From Bacteroidota bacterium (GTDB lineage: Bacteria; Bacteroidota; Bacteroidia; Flavobacteriales; Weeksellaceae): DNA of 64,000 bases. This document shows, piece after piece, positions 43,186 to 52,571 of the stretch. The position numbers and the translations under genes were made by a program. The notes under the pieces were generated by a model. The model saw only the letters and a list, made by a program, of their open reading frames with translations. It was not told where the DNA came from and made no database searches. Location: contig JAEWOS010000033.1 in NCBI GenBank assembly GCA_023460855.1, forward strand, positions 12,904 to 76,903, read 5' to 3'. Within the stretch, counting starts at the first letter, position 1. Each line of letters opens with the position of its first letter.

Positions 43186-44220
43186 ATGAATACGATACAT
43201 ACAACTCCCGGATTTCCGGACGAGCATACAGCAACAGAAGAATTTGAAATTCCTGAAACAACAACTTTGCGTGGAAAAACCGTTGTGATTACCGGTGGTT
43301 CCAGTGGAGTAGGACGCGCAGTCGCGGAAGCATTTGCACTGGAAGGATGCACGATAGTGATTGGCGCAAGAGGAAAGCAAGGTCTGGACGAAACGGTGGC
43401 TTTGTGCCGTTCGCTGGAAGTTCCGGCGTTGGGCGTGGAAACAGATGTGTCGGATTTCGATCAGGTACAGAATCTTGCAGAACAGGCAATGCAGTTCAAC
43501 GGCCGCATCGATATCTGGGTAAATAATGCCGGCGTGATGGCGAGTGGAAAATTCGAAGAAATTCCTGTTGATGTGAGCCATCAGGTAATAAAAACGAATC
43601 TTTTCGGATATCTGCATGGTGCTTATGCTGCAATTCCAGTTTTCAAGAATCAGAATGAAGGAATACTCATCAATAATATTTCGATTGGTGCGTTTATGCC
43701 GGCTCCGTACAGTGCTGCGTACTCCGCTTCCAAAACGGGAATAAAAGGAATGATGGACTGTATTCAGGGAGAAATTTCCAATTTTCCGCATATCCACATC
43801 TGTAATATTTATCCGCAGATTCAGCGTTCTACCGGAAATATGCATTCCGCAAAATATTCGGGACTGGATTTTAAAATTCCGCCTTTTGCCGCTGATCCGA
43901 GAGATACCGCACAGGAATTTGTAAAACTGGCAAAAAATCCGAAGAAGGACTGGTTTCCTGACCTAACTTCACGCCTGATTAAAGGGGTTTACACGATGTT
44001 TCCTAAAGCCGTGATCAATTCCGCTTCAGCCGGAATGCGGATGATGATGAATCTTAAAAATGCACCGTCCGACAACGGTAACGTGCTCAGTTCCTCCGAC
44101 GAACCACACCGGATTTATGGCGAAACGATGCTTCCGGTGCCGTCGCGAAATGTGAAGATGGCTTTCGGAGCAGGACTGCTGCTCGGTCTGGCGTATATGT
44201 TTACGGGAAGCAAAAAATAA
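43186..44220 (+). CDS. SDR-family oxidoreductase with C-terminal hydrophobic tail
   Basis: The 344-aa protein has an SDR Rossmann core: TGGSSGVGRAVAEAF (about 37-51), the NNAG motif near 112, Ser in ISIGAF and YSASKTG with the Tyr/Lys pair near 188. The last ~25 residues (MAFGAGLLLGLAYMFTG) are hydrophobic and may dip into the membrane. The NAD(P) substrate is not identifiable. It follows the PNPOx-like gene at 17 bases. A terminator lies downstream. Confidence 0.9.
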   Translation: MNTIHTTPGFPDEHTATEEFEIPETTTLRGKTVVITGGSSGVGRAVAEAFALEGCTIVIGARGKQGLDETVALCRSLEVPALGVETDVSDFDQVQNLAEQAMQFNGRIDIWVNNAGVMASGKFEEIPVDVSHQVIKTNLFGYLHGAYAAIPVFKNQNEGILINNISIGAFMPAPYSAAYSASKTGIKGMMDCIQGEISNFPHIHICNIYPQIQRSTGNMHSAKYSGLDFKIPPFAADPRDTAQEFVKLAKNPKKDWFPDLTSRLIKGVYTMFPKAVINSASAGMRMMMNLKNAPSDNGNVLSSSDEPHRIYGETMLPVPSRNVKMAFGAGLLLGLAYMFTGSKK

Positions 44221-44271
44221 TACTTCTTTATTATAGTATTCTCAGCTAAAAATTTGAGCAGGAGAAAAAAG

Positions 44272-44314
44272 AAAAACCACTTACAGCAATACGCTGCAGG
44301 TGGTTTTCGGTTTA
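44272..44314. terminator. Hairpin terminator between convergent genes
   Basis: AAACCACTTACAGC pairs imperfectly with GCTGCAGGTGGTTTT around AATAC and is followed by a T-rich stretch. It is between the SDR gene and the 44.4-kb gene on the other strand. Confidence 0.6.
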
Positions 44315-44381
44315 TTCAGATCCTTTAGTTGATTATCCTTATCTAAATAACTGGCTCAGGGAATCAGTATTAAAAAGGAAA

Positions 44382-45032
44382 TTATTTCATGACCTGTTCG
44401 AGCATATATTTCGCTTCTTCTCTTCCCCAGTTAGGATGCAGCGAAGATTCAGGCTTGTACGATTCGAACTGTTTTACAGCTTTTTCCACCAGCTCTCTCC
44501 CTTTTTCCTTGCTTCCGCCGAACTGCTCCGGTGTGAAATAGGTGTCTTCACCTCTTAATAATGAAATCCGCGGATTATCCGGATCCAATCCTTCCGCTTT
44601 TGCTAAAGCTTCCATAGCTGCAGCGCCTTCAGTCATAAAGCGGGTCATCGGATTAACCATCATTCTGAGTGAATGAATCATTTTTTTCAGAATCAGATTC
44701 TCGGAATTCAGTCCGCCAAGTTCAATCGATTTATCGAGATTTTTTTGAGCGTTGTCAGCAATCTGATCCAGCTCATCTGTTTTACCGGAAGTCATCTGCA
44801 TTCTGCCTTTTTGTACCGTAGTCAGTGCTGCATAATAATACGGCAGCCATTTGTTTTGTTCTTTATCCGCAATCCTGAGGAAATCATTGCTCAGCGCAGT
44901 GTAATCTTCCATGGAATGCGTTCCTTCCATTTTCGCAATTTTCTCTGCCATTACCTTGTCATAGGTGTTTGTCTGCGCAAAGGAAAGCAGGCTGAAAAAA
45001 AGGAGTGCAAATCCCAGAGTTAATTTTTTCAT
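44382..45032 (-). CDS. Secreted helical protein, TPR-like
   Basis: The 216-aa product has a signal peptide (MKKLTLGFALLFFSLLSFAQ). The rest is helical with repeating positions, for example DYTALSNDFLRIADKEQNKW followed by LPYYYAALTTVQKGR, then a helical pair with LDPDNPRISLLRG, as in tetratricopeptide-like folds. I recognise no specific family. Periplasmic location is predicted. Confidence 0.7.
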   Translation of the reverse strand: MKKLTLGFALLFFSLLSFAQTNTYDKVMAEKIAKMEGTHSMEDYTALSNDFLRIADKEQNKWLPYYYAALTTVQKGRMQMTSGKTDELDQIADNAQKNLDKSIELGGLNSENLILKKMIHSLRMMVNPMTRFMTEGAAAMEALAKAEGLDPDNPRISLLRGEDTYFTPEQFGGSKEKGRELVEKAVKQFESYKPESSLHPNWGREEAKYMLEQVMK

Positions 45033-45140
45033 ATTAAATATTTTATGGTGTTCATAATATGGTCAAAGATATGATGAAAATGATTACCGGACGAAAAAAG
45101 AATTTTTAGGGATTGTTTTCTGCTGATAAGTGATGTTTTT

Positions 45141-47360
45141 TTACAGGTTATCGATTGTTTGCTGCGTTTTATCTGTTCCGAAGTTGAAATTTATACCAAT
45201 ATAAATCATCGTATCAAACGCCGGAAGAACTGCAGTGCTGCGTAAACCATCCTGTGAAAAACGGTAACCAAATGAATTTTCGAAGCCTAAAATATTGTTA
45301 ATGCCCGCAACAAGAATGGTGAATGATTTCGCGTCGGTTTTTCCAAGATTTGGCAGGTAATAAAAACTCAGATTAAGTGAATTGTAGTCTTTGGTTTTTC
45401 CTTCATTGAGCAGAATATTGGTGTTGTTTTGTGCAATAATATTATAATACGGTCTTGGCGAAGCGTATTGATAGGAGAGACCGATGCCGCTTTTCCAGTC
45501 CGGGATAAATCTGGAAGTAACTACCGAAAAATTATGTTTTGAAGCAAAGCCCGGAAATAACCGTGTGGGATAATTTAAATGATCGCGCTCACTGTCCAGG
45601 AAAGAATACGATATTCGGTAATTTAAATTCTCAATTGTTTTCTTATCACTCCACAACAGCTCAAAGCCTTTCGCAAAACCTGATCCCACAGTTTCTGAGG
45701 GAATGATTTCGAAATTGTTTGTCATTGACTTTTGCAGATTTTCATAATTCTTATAAAAAACTTCAGCTCTTAAGGTGCGCTTGTTTTCATTTCTTTCGAG
45801 TTGCAGAATGTAATGCGTCGCTTTTTGAAAAGGCTGGGAGATATCCGGAATAAAATACTGTAAATCAGGCGTCTGGTAGAATTGTCCGTATGCGACGGAA
45901 GTAACCCACGAAGTTGCAAGTTTATAGGCAGCAGCAAAGCGCGGAGCGATGGTCCATTTCTGCAGGTAGCTTGAATTTTCTGCACGTAGTCCTCCGGATA
46001 ACGAAAATTTCGTCGAAAGAGCCAGATTTATTTCTGCAAACACGGCAGAATTAAGATTTCTTACAGAATTTTCTGTGGTGGAGCCGTAAAACGTCGTATT
46101 CACGTAATCAACATCCGCATACTGAAACTCGTAGCCGATTTTCCAGTTGCTTGCGCCTTTCATTTTCTTCTCAAGGACGGTTTTATGATTCAGATAACTG
46201 CCGTCGGTATTCATCAGAACTTCACCTGCTTCTCGTTCCAGATTGAAAATTCCGACAGATAAATCTTTGTTTTCAAAAGTTGCTGAAAGCCCTGTTACAA
46301 GCTGAAACTCACTTAGTTTCTGACGGAAATTTAAATTGTGGAAATTATTTTTTTCCCTGATTTCCGGAGCCTGTTCATCGTAGGTGAGTTCAAGGCTGGG
46401 CTGAGTAATTCCGAGCGAATTGGTCTGAAAACTTCCGTAATACTTCAGAAAGCCTCCGGCTTTTGTCTTCACTCTGAAATTTCCGTTAAAACCAAAACTG
46501 TTAATTGCCCTGGTAAAATCCGTATTCAGGTCAAGCAGCCTGTTCATCCAGCCGAAATTGAGATATCTCGCCTCAGCTCCAAAAGACGCATTTTTCGAAT
46601 TATTGAGCTGCTGGAAATCTGCGCTAACCGAGAATGGCATAATGAAAGCTCCTGCAGAAGACCGTTCAGGTAAATCGATGCTTTCTAAAACCAGAATTGC
46701 AGACAAAGCCTGACCGTACAGTGCAGAGTATCCGCCGCTGGAAAATGAACTTCCTTTAAAAATATTGGTGTTGAAGCGGTCGTGGCCGGGCAAACCCGGA
46801 ACGGAAGCGGTGAAATAGTTGTTTACCAGGTTGCCGTCCATGAAGAATTTGGTTTCAGCTTCTGTTCCACCTCTTACAAACAGACCTTCAGATTCGCCGG
46901 TTTTCTGCACACCCGGAAAAAATTTGATGCCTTCACTCATGCTGCCGTTAGCGCCTGCTGTATTGTAAACATCCATCGGAGTTAATGCTGCTGTTGCACG
47001 CTTTTTATCGCTGGCTTCAATCATTCCTGCCGTAATAATAAGCGCGTTGATCTCTGTTATTTTTTCTTTGAGTTCGGCGTTCATCACAATTGGTTTCTCT
47101 TCCAGCAAAACTTTTTGTTCTACCTCTGCAAAGCCGGTGACAGAAAATTTAATCTGATGAGTTCCGCGCTCAGTGGTTTCAAATGAATAATTTCCATTTT
47201 CGTCCGAGGTGGCGCCGTCGTAAGTGTCAACCAGTGTGATGTTGACGTTTTTTACACTGTTTCCTTTGAACGTCACTTTGCCGGAAATCTGTGTCTGTGC
47301 GAGTGCGGAAAACGGGATCAACAGGACGAATAAGTATGCAGTGCTGCCGCGAAGTTTCAT
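45141..47360 (-). CDS. TonB-dependent receptor
   Basis: The 739-aa outer-membrane receptor has a signal peptide ending ALAQ, a carboxypeptidase-regulatory-like domain (about 22-95, KVTFKGNSVKNVNITLVDTY), then a plug domain (about 115-230, with EGIKFFPGVQKTGESEGLFV and RGGTEAETKFFMDGN) and a beta barrel ending in FNFGTDKTQQTIDNL. Such receptors import siderophores, vitamins or oligomers using TonB and proton motive force. The ligand cannot be inferred: no susD gene and no metal regulator lie next to it. The barrel is shorter than SusC-type, closer to siderophore/other-type receptors. Confidence 0.9.
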   Translation of the reverse strand: MKLRGSTAYLFVLLIPFSALAQTQISGKVTFKGNSVKNVNITLVDTYDGATSDENGNYSFETTERGTHQIKFSVTGFAEVEQKVLLEEKPIVMNAELKEKITEINALIITAGMIEASDKKRATAALTPMDVYNTAGANGSMSEGIKFFPGVQKTGESEGLFVRGGTEAETKFFMDGNLVNNYFTASVPGLPGHDRFNTNIFKGSSFSSGGYSALYGQALSAILVLESIDLPERSSAGAFIMPFSVSADFQQLNNSKNASFGAEARYLNFGWMNRLLDLNTDFTRAINSFGFNGNFRVKTKAGGFLKYYGSFQTNSLGITQPSLELTYDEQAPEIREKNNFHNLNFRQKLSEFQLVTGLSATFENKDLSVGIFNLEREAGEVLMNTDGSYLNHKTVLEKKMKGASNWKIGYEFQYADVDYVNTTFYGSTTENSVRNLNSAVFAEINLALSTKFSLSGGLRAENSSYLQKWTIAPRFAAAYKLATSWVTSVAYGQFYQTPDLQYFIPDISQPFQKATHYILQLERNENKRTLRAEVFYKNYENLQKSMTNNFEIIPSETVGSGFAKGFELLWSDKKTIENLNYRISYSFLDSERDHLNYPTRLFPGFASKHNFSVVTSRFIPDWKSGIGLSYQYASPRPYYNIIAQNNTNILLNEGKTKDYNSLNLSFYYLPNLGKTDAKSFTILVAGINNILGFENSFGYRFSQDGLRSTAVLPAFDTMIYIGINFNFGTDKTQQTIDNL

Positions 47361-47699
47361 GGTGATTGTTTGTACTGCAAATGTAGGTTTGAAATTGATG
47401 ATTCTCTACGAAAAAGTTATTGAGCAGACAAAAAAATTCTTGTATTCAGCGGTCACTTATTTAAATATTGTTAAATAAATTAAAAAATTTCGTATCTTTG
47501 TATGCTTATTACAGGCTATCGCCTCAATTTCTGTTGAATTCTATTCCCCCTGGACTTTACAGTATTACCGCCTTTGGCCGTTTTAGTGAGCAGGTTATAT
47601 TTTGCAGATATTGTTTTAAAATCCGGCAAATGAAGCCTGTTTCCAGGCACAGAACAATTTTAACCTTAAATAAAATTTTAGAAAACCGATAAAAGAAAT
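47361..47699. other. Intergenic region with CSD promoter and long leader
   Basis: 339 bp. The left part is the upstream region of the TonB receptor gene; the right part is the promoter (47468-47500) and ~190-base leader of the cold-shock genes. A 74-codon frame at 47468-47692 starts within the promoter and is not convincing. Confidence 0.6.
47468..47500 (+). promoter_or_regulatory. Promoter of the cold-shock-domain genes
   Basis: TTG at 47468-47470, then 22 bases, then TATCTTTG at 47493-47500: a full match to the Bacteroidota consensus. The first start codon is at 47700, so the leader is about 190 bases, long for this organism and usual for cold-shock mRNAs, where leader folding controls translation. 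Confidence 0.6.
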
Positions 47700-48128
47700 A
47701 TGGCAGATTCTTATTCAAAAAAAGAACAAATCAAGAAAAAATTAGAGAAAAAAAAGCTAAAAAATCAGCGCAGGGAAGAGCGCAAAACCGACAATAACAA
47801 AGGTAAAGATGCTTCCGAAAACTTCATGTATGTAGACGAATTCGGAAGGCTTACGGAAACGCGTCCGGAAAAATCTGAAGAGATCGACGTAAACGACATT
47901 CAGCTAGGAGCTGCTCCGGTTATCGCTGAAAGTCCGATCAAAACAGGATTCGTTACTTACCAGAATGAAAAAGGGTACGGTTTCATCACTGAAAACGATA
48001 CCAAAGAAAATATTTTCTTCCACAACAACAATTGCGCAACACCGGTGAAAAAAGGGAACAAGGTTTCTTATGAAAGAGAACGTTCCGATAAAGGCTGGGT
48101 TGCGGTAAACATAGAAATTATCAAATAA
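47700..48128 (+). CDS. Cold-shock-domain protein with basic N-terminus
   Basis: 142 aa. The N-terminal ~35 residues are very Lys/Arg-rich (KKEQIKKKLEKKKLKNQRRE), then comes an acidic linker, then a cold-shock domain at about 80-142 with KTGFVTYQNEKGYGFI and NIFFHNNNC as RNP1/RNP2-like motifs. The basic tail probably adds RNA or ribosome binding. It lies 22 bases upstream of a classic CspA-type gene in the same transcript. Confidence 0.88.
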   Translation: MADSYSKKEQIKKKLEKKKLKNQRREERKTDNNKGKDASENFMYVDEFGRLTETRPEKSEEIDVNDIQLGAAPVIAESPIKTGFVTYQNEKGYGFITENDTKENIFFHNNNCATPVKKGNKVSYERERSDKGWVAVNIEIIK

Positions 48129-48150
48129 ACAATTTTTAATACTTAATACA

Positions 48151-48345
48151 ATGCAACAAGGCACAGTTAAATTTTTTAACGAAACAAAAGGATTCGGATT
48201 CATTACACCTGCAGACGGAGGTAAAGATATCTTCGTACACAAAACAGGTTTGAAAGTGAGAACAATTCGCGAGAATGATGAGGTTACTTTTGAAACAGAA
48301 GATACACCGAAAGGTCCTACCGCAGTGAATGTATCTCTGGCATAA
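48151..48345 (+). CDS. CspA-type cold-shock protein
   Basis: 64 aa: MQQGTVKFFNETKGFGFITP carries RNP1 (KGFGFI), and GKDIFVHKTG carries RNP2 (DIFVH). Single-stranded nucleic acid chaperone that keeps mRNAs translatable at low temperature. Typical length. A strong terminator follows at 48363. Confidence 0.95.
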   Translation: MQQGTVKFFNETKGFGFITPADGGKDIFVHKTGLKVRTIRENDEVTFETEDTPKGPTAVNVSLA

Positions 48346-48362
48346 TGTGCCGGGAATAACAT

Positions 48363-48394
48363 AAAAAAACCGCTTTTCGAAGCGGTTTTTTTTA
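48363..48394 (+). terminator. Terminator after the cold-shock genes
   Basis: AAAAAACCGCTT and AAGCGGTTTTTTTT pair around TTCG, with A-tract and T-tract, so it can work in both directions toward the convergent pepD. Confidence 0.8.
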
Positions 48395-48412
48395 TTTGAT
48401 AATTTCCCTGAA

Positions 48413-49858
48413 TTATTGTTTTTCAGGAATGTTCGCCAGGATTTCCTTCAGGTAGCTCCAGAATTTCTGGGTACTGGAAATGCTCGCTCTTTCGTCCGGT
48501 GAATGCGCGCCGCGGATTTTCGGACCGAAACTTACCATATCCATTTCCGGATAATTGGAACCGATGATGCCGCATTCCAGTCCGGCATGACACGCAACCA
48601 CGTGCGGTTTGGAACCGAATTGCTTTTCATAAAGACTTTCCATCACTTTCACGATTTCAGAACCGGGTTTTGGTTTCCAGCCCGGATACGAACCGCTGAA
48701 TTCCACTTCCATTCCTGCCAGTTCATAGGCCGCTTTCAACTGTTCTGCTACAGCATATTTGGTTGATTCCACGGAAGATCTGGAAAGATTCAGAATGATA
48801 AGTTCACCGTTTTTAAGTTCCACGCGTGCAATATTATTGCTGCTCTCAACAAGATCGGGAACGTCCGGACTCATTCTGTAAACGCCGTTATGAGCGGTTT
48901 TCAGTGCGAGAATAATATTCTTTGAATCGTCCTGACTCAGTCCTTTCTCAGCAGAGGTGAAATTTTCAATGTTGATGACGAGTTCCTCTTCAATCCCGGC
49001 AAATTCTTCGAGAATGGCTTTGCGCAGGATGTTCGCTTCTTCAATAAATTCCGGCGCATTGCGCACGGCAAAAACTGCATAGGCTTCCCTTGGAATGGCA
49101 TTTCTCAAACCACCGCCGTCAATACTGATCAGTTCGATATTCTGATTGGGAACCCCGGTATAAAGAAGCCTTCCCAGAATTACATTTGCATTCCCAAAAC
49201 CTTTGTGAATGTCCATTCCGGAATGTCCACCCTGAAGTCCTTTCACTTCAATTTTGATGATCTGTCCTGTCGTTGGCTGTAATTCATAATTACTGCTTGC
49301 GGTAACATCAATTCCTCCTGCACAGCCTATGTCGATCTCATCATCTTCTTCGGTATCGAGATTCAGCAGAATATCGCCGGTTAACTGTCCGGGCTGAAGT
49401 CCTTTTGCGCCGGTCATTCCTGTTTCTTCGTCAATGGTGAAAAGTGCTTCCAGCGCAGGATGCGGAATATCTGTGCTTTCCAATACAGACATGATCGCAG
49501 CTACGCCAAGTCCGTTGTCGGCGCCGAGCGTTGTTCCTTTTGCCTTCACCCAGTCTTCATGAACTTCCATTTCGATACCCATTGTATCAAAATCGAAGTT
49601 TACGTCATTATTTTTCTGAACCACCATATCCAGATGCGACTGCAGTACGACGGTTTTACGGTTTTCCATCCCTGCAGTTGCCGGTTTTTTAATAATCACG
49701 TTACCAACGTCGTCAACCGTAGTTTCAAGACCCAGTTTTTCGCCAAATTCTTTCATAAAAGCGATGACTTTTTCCTCTTTCTTGGAAGGCCGCGGAATAG
49801 CATTAAGCGCTGCAAAATTCTTCCAAATAATTTTCGGTTCTATCTGTGTTATATCCAT
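48413..49858 (-). CDS. pepD: Aminoacyl-histidine dipeptidase PepD (M20)
   Basis: Cleaves dipeptides such as carnosine-type Xaa-His, in the cytosol. The 481-aa protein has the M20 metal ligands: His in VVLQSHLDMVVQ near residue 75, Asp in GTTLGADNGLG near 110, Glu in TIDEETGMTGA near 140, Asp in LNLDTEEDDEI near 170 and His in the late HAGLECGI region and GAHSPDERAS. The motifs and the length fit PepD. Two metal ions are expected. Start ATG at 49858 gives MDITQIEPK. It is convergent with the cold-shock genes. Confidence 0.95.
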   Translation of the reverse strand: MDITQIEPKIIWKNFAALNAIPRPSKKEEKVIAFMKEFGEKLGLETTVDDVGNVIIKKPATAGMENRKTVVLQSHLDMVVQKNNDVNFDFDTMGIEMEVHEDWVKAKGTTLGADNGLGVAAIMSVLESTDIPHPALEALFTIDEETGMTGAKGLQPGQLTGDILLNLDTEEDDEIDIGCAGGIDVTASSNYELQPTTGQIIKIEVKGLQGGHSGMDIHKGFGNANVILGRLLYTGVPNQNIELISIDGGGLRNAIPREAYAVFAVRNAPEFIEEANILRKAILEEFAGIEEELVINIENFTSAEKGLSQDDSKNIILALKTAHNGVYRMSPDVPDLVESSNNIARVELKNGELIILNLSRSSVESTKYAVAEQLKAAYELAGMEVEFSGSYPGWKPKPGSEIVKVMESLYEKQFGSKPHVVACHAGLECGIIGSNYPEMDMVSFGPKIRGAHSPDERASISSTQKFWSYLKEILANIPEKQ

Positions 49859-49919
49859 ATTTAAATTTTCTTATTCTGAATTTTTAATCTCATGTCTCCA
49901 CTCTCGTCATCTCTGAATC

Positions 49920-50429
49920 TCAGCATCCACATTCACCATAAACCGGCGTAGAATACACTTCCTTACTTTTCTTATCGGTTACTTTCATCGTTCCGCGGAA
50001 CAGCATCGTTTCATAGCCTTCATCTATTTTACTGCCCGTCATTTCTACGAGATAATCGGCATTTTCAATGGTTTTCGAAAAATTTGCAGGGTCGAAATCA
50101 CCTTCATCCATCGGGATTTTCACATTTTTACCGTTTACGCGAATCGTCGCATTATTTCCGTAATCATCCACATATACAAACTGCTCATTTTCGAAATCTG
50201 CTTTATTTTCCGCAAAATAACAACTGCAGCCTTCCACTTCCGGCGGAAATCCGAATTTACCGAGTTTATTTTCTGTGTCGGTCTGCAAACTGTCAGCAGG
50301 AATTGTTTCCACACTATCCACAACCGTTTCTTCGGTTTCTTTCACAACGGATTCCTGAATTGCAGGATCCTTCTTACAGGACAGCATCAGTAGCGGAAGA
50401 GCAGATATCAACAAAATTTTTCTGATCAT
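49920..50429 (-). CDS. Lipoprotein of unknown function
   Basis: 169 aa with a lipoprotein signal whose lipobox is LLMLSC (MIRKILLISALPLLMLSC). After an acidic, Thr/Ser/Val-rich linker (about 25-55) the folded part starts VEGCSCYFAENKADF and has two cysteine pairs: CSC near 68 and CGC at the very end (VYGECGC). The paired CxC motifs could bind a metal or form disulfides. The gene starts four bases before the stop of the LURP-one-like gene region, so both may be co-transcribed. Confidence 0.7.
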   Translation of the reverse strand: MIRKILLISALPLLMLSCKKDPAIQESVVKETEETVVDSVETIPADSLQTDTENKLGKFGFPPEVEGCSCYFAENKADFENEQFVYVDDYGNNATIRVNGKNVKIPMDEGDFDPANFSKTIENADYLVEMTGSKIDEGYETMLFRGTMKVTDKKSKEVYSTPVYGECGC

Positions 50430-50432
50430 AAT

Positions 50433-51038
50433 TTATCCTTTAGAACGTTCAAGCAGCACCATCATCAGCAATGAAAGTACGACAAGTGTTTCATCTTCAT
50501 CCGGAATGTCCACGAGTCTGTTCAGCTGAAACCGTCTTCCGATCAGTGATGGCATTTTTCTTAATTCAAACAGCAGTTTCCCGGAACGGTCTTTCACATC
50601 ATAAACCGGATTCAGGAAATAACCCGTAAACATCCCGATAACAGGAATTTCTCCTACCATTCCGTCGAAAATTTTTACCCAGGCATTGCGCTCTGTGATT
50701 GAATATTTGGAACCTTTATTTGAATCGAGAATATTGTAGGTGGATTTCCAGAGCGATCTCATACCTTTTCTGGCGAGCACGCCAATGCTGCTTCCGTCGC
50801 GCTGATGCGTTATGGAATATGATGCATTGAAATCAATCCACTGATTTGCTTTAATGCGGTACAGTTCCTTTGTACGCGTTTCATCGGAGAAAATAATCAC
50901 ATCTTCTTTCAGCCTGAACATTTTCTGGCGCACATAACACACATAATTTCCGTTTCGGTCGGTAATATTGAAATCGCTGGAAAGTGTTGTGATTTTAAAT
51001 TTAAAATCGAGCGGATAATTGAGGTTATTAAGAATCAT
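50433..51038 (-). CDS. LURP-one/scramblase-like protein
   Basis: From the ATG at 51038 (MILNNLNYPLDFKFKITTLS) the protein has about 201 aa with a beta-rich layout: FNITDRNGNYVCYVRQKMFR, IIFSDETRTKELYRIKANQW, SKYSITERNAWVKIFDGM and YDVKDRSGKLLFELRKM. The 'D-x-x-G-N/K' hairpins and the basic LFELRK strand are like the LURP-one-related/tubby-like and phospholipid-scramblase folds. The C-terminal end (LVVLSLLMMVLLERSK) is hydrophobic and may bind the membrane. An upstream in-frame start (51068) adds ten residues. Function is unknown in bacteria. Confidence 0.7.
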   Translation of the reverse strand: MILNNLNYPLDFKFKITTLSSDFNITDRNGNYVCYVRQKMFRLKEDVIIFSDETRTKELYRIKANQWIDFNASYSITHQRDGSSIGVLARKGMRSLWKSTYNILDSNKGSKYSITERNAWVKIFDGMVGEIPVIGMFTGYFLNPVYDVKDRSGKLLFELRKMPSLIGRRFQLNRLVDIPDEDETLVVLSLLMMVLLERSKG

Positions 51039-51143
51039 GATTAGATGGTGTTGGCCAAATTTAAGCAAAACAGTAAGATTTTACGCATTAAATTCTGTAA
51101 ATCTCAATCAATATGAGGTTTTCAATTTTGCCTGCCTTATTGC

Positions 51144-51151
51144 TATCTTTG
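51144..51151 (+). promoter_or_regulatory. -7 element TATCTTTG of recR, leaderless
   Basis: TATCTTTG fits TAnnTTTG and ends four bases before the recR ATG at 51156, so the transcript would start at about the start codon. Confidence 0.45.
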
Positions 51152-51155
51152 TAGA

Positions 51156-51767
51156 ATGGATTACCCGAGTAAAGTTCTCGCAAAAGCTGTGGAGGAAATT
51201 TCCGGACTTCCCGGAATCGGACGGAAGTCAGCTTTGCGGCTTGCGCTGCATCTGCTTAAACAGCCCGAAACGCAGGCAATGGCGCTGGGAAATGCGATAC
51301 AGAAACTGGTAACCGATGTGAAATACTGCTCGGAATGTCATAATTTTTCTGATTCTGAAATTTGTGAAATCTGCGGCAGTAACCGGCGAAATACCGAACA
51401 GCTCTGCATTGTGGAGGATGTGCGCGATGTAATGGCCATTGAAAATACCTCTAAATTCAGTGGAAAATACCTGGTTCTAGGCGGGAAAATTTCTCCGATG
51501 GAAGGCATTGGACCCAACCAGCTTAATATCGGATCCATCGGAAAGAAAATAGAAAATGGCATTGTAAAGGAAATCATTTTCGCTTTGAGTGCAACCATGG
51601 AAGGCGATACCACAGCTTATTATATTTACAAAAAGTATAAAAATTCTGATGTAACATTTTCCACTATTGCCAAAGGAATTGCCGTAGGCGATGAGCTGGA
51701 ATATGCCGATGAGATTTCACTCGGAAGATCGATTCAGAACCGCGTTCCGTATAATGAGAAAGATTAA
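51156..51767 (+). CDS. recR: Recombination protein RecR
   Basis: RecR with RecO loads RecA at gaps. The 203-aa protein has a helix-hairpin-helix near the start (EISGLPGIGRKSALRLA), a Cys4 zinc-binding loop CSECHNF..CEICGS near 57-75, and the Toprim domain with CIVEDVRDVMAIE and ALSATMEGDTTA. Length is normal. The ATG gives the usual MDYPSKVLAKAVEEI start. It precedes a glycosyltransferase gene by 14 bases. Confidence 0.97.
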   Translation: MDYPSKVLAKAVEEISGLPGIGRKSALRLALHLLKQPETQAMALGNAIQKLVTDVKYCSECHNFSDSEICEICGSNRRNTEQLCIVEDVRDVMAIENTSKFSGKYLVLGGKISPMEGIGPNQLNIGSIGKKIENGIVKEIIFALSATMEGDTTAYYIYKKYKNSDVTFSTIAKGIAVGDELEYADEISLGRSIQNRVPYNEKD

Positions 51768-51781
51768 GCAACAGATTCATT

Positions 51782-52564
51782 TTGCCAGTAGTTTCAGTCA
51801 TAATTCCTGTATACAATGCCGAAAAAACGGTTCGAAAAGCTCTGCAGTCAGTTGTTTCCCAGGATTTTGAAGAATCTGTTGAGATCGTAATTACTAATGA
51901 CGGATCTACAGACCGGAGTTTAGTGATAATCGATGAATTCTTTCAGGAGCATCCTTTTCCGCATAAAATTTCCTCGCAAAAAAACAGTGGCGTGTCCAAA
52001 GCCAGGAATGAAGCGATGAAACAGGCTTCCGGAAAATATCTGGCATTCCTCGATGCAGATGATGAATGGCTACCTTCCAAACTCTGGTCACAAATTGAGA
52101 TGATGGAGCAGCACGATCTGCATTTTCTTGCAGCAAAACGTACTAATCAAAAAATTCTGTTTCCATACAGCGTGCAAAACGGCATGGCAGCGATCACTTT
52201 TAAGAAACTACTGATTCGCAACGAAGTTCATCCCTCTACTGTAATCATCTCCAAAAAACTTATGGAAAAAACCGGCTTCTTCGACGAAAAGCAGCGCTAT
52301 GCCGAAGATGTAAATTACTGGATGAGAATTTCGGAGCATTTTGCCATGTTTATCCTCAATAGACCTCTGGTTCTTGCAGGCGGCGGCAAAAGAACTTTCG
52401 GCGTTTCCGGGCTTTCGGCAAATCTGAAAATGATGGATAAAGGATTCCGTAAAAACCTGCGGGATATGTATAATGCGGGGCGCCTGAATTTTTTACAACT
52501 GTTGTTTTACACCACATTTTATAAACTGAAATACCATATACTGACTTTTAGGTCGAGATTTTAG
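51782..52564 (+). CDS. GT2 family glycosyltransferase
   Basis: 260 aa. GT-A fold: VSVIIPVYNAEKTVRKALQS, then EIVITNDGSTDRS with the UDP-sugar Asp, AFLDADDEWLP with the metal-binding DAD, and a helix with ED near 175 (RYAEDVNYWMRI). It transfers a sugar to a lipid or protein acceptor. No ATG is available near the start; TTG at 51782 is the most plausible start, 14 bases after recR. It is followed by a second GT2 gene eight bases later, so both probably build one surface glycan. Confidence 0.87.
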   Translation: MPVVSVIIPVYNAEKTVRKALQSVVSQDFEESVEIVITNDGSTDRSLVIIDEFFQEHPFPHKISSQKNSGVSKARNEAMKQASGKYLAFLDADDEWLPSKLWSQIEMMEQHDLHFLAAKRTNQKILFPYSVQNGMAAITFKKLLIRNEVHPSTVIISKKLMEKTGFFDEKQRYAEDVNYWMRISEHFAMFILNRPLVLAGGGKRTFGVSGLSANLKMMDKGFRKNLRDMYNAGRLNFLQLLFYTTFYKLKYHILTFRSRF

Positions 52565-52571
52565 AAAATTA

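Noticed and set aside
47468..47692. 74-codon frame upstream of the cold-shock genes
   Set aside because: It begins inside the promoter TTG and covers the leader; no protein-like composition.
51906..52136. Small frame antisense to the first GT2 gene
   Set aside because: Shadow without features.
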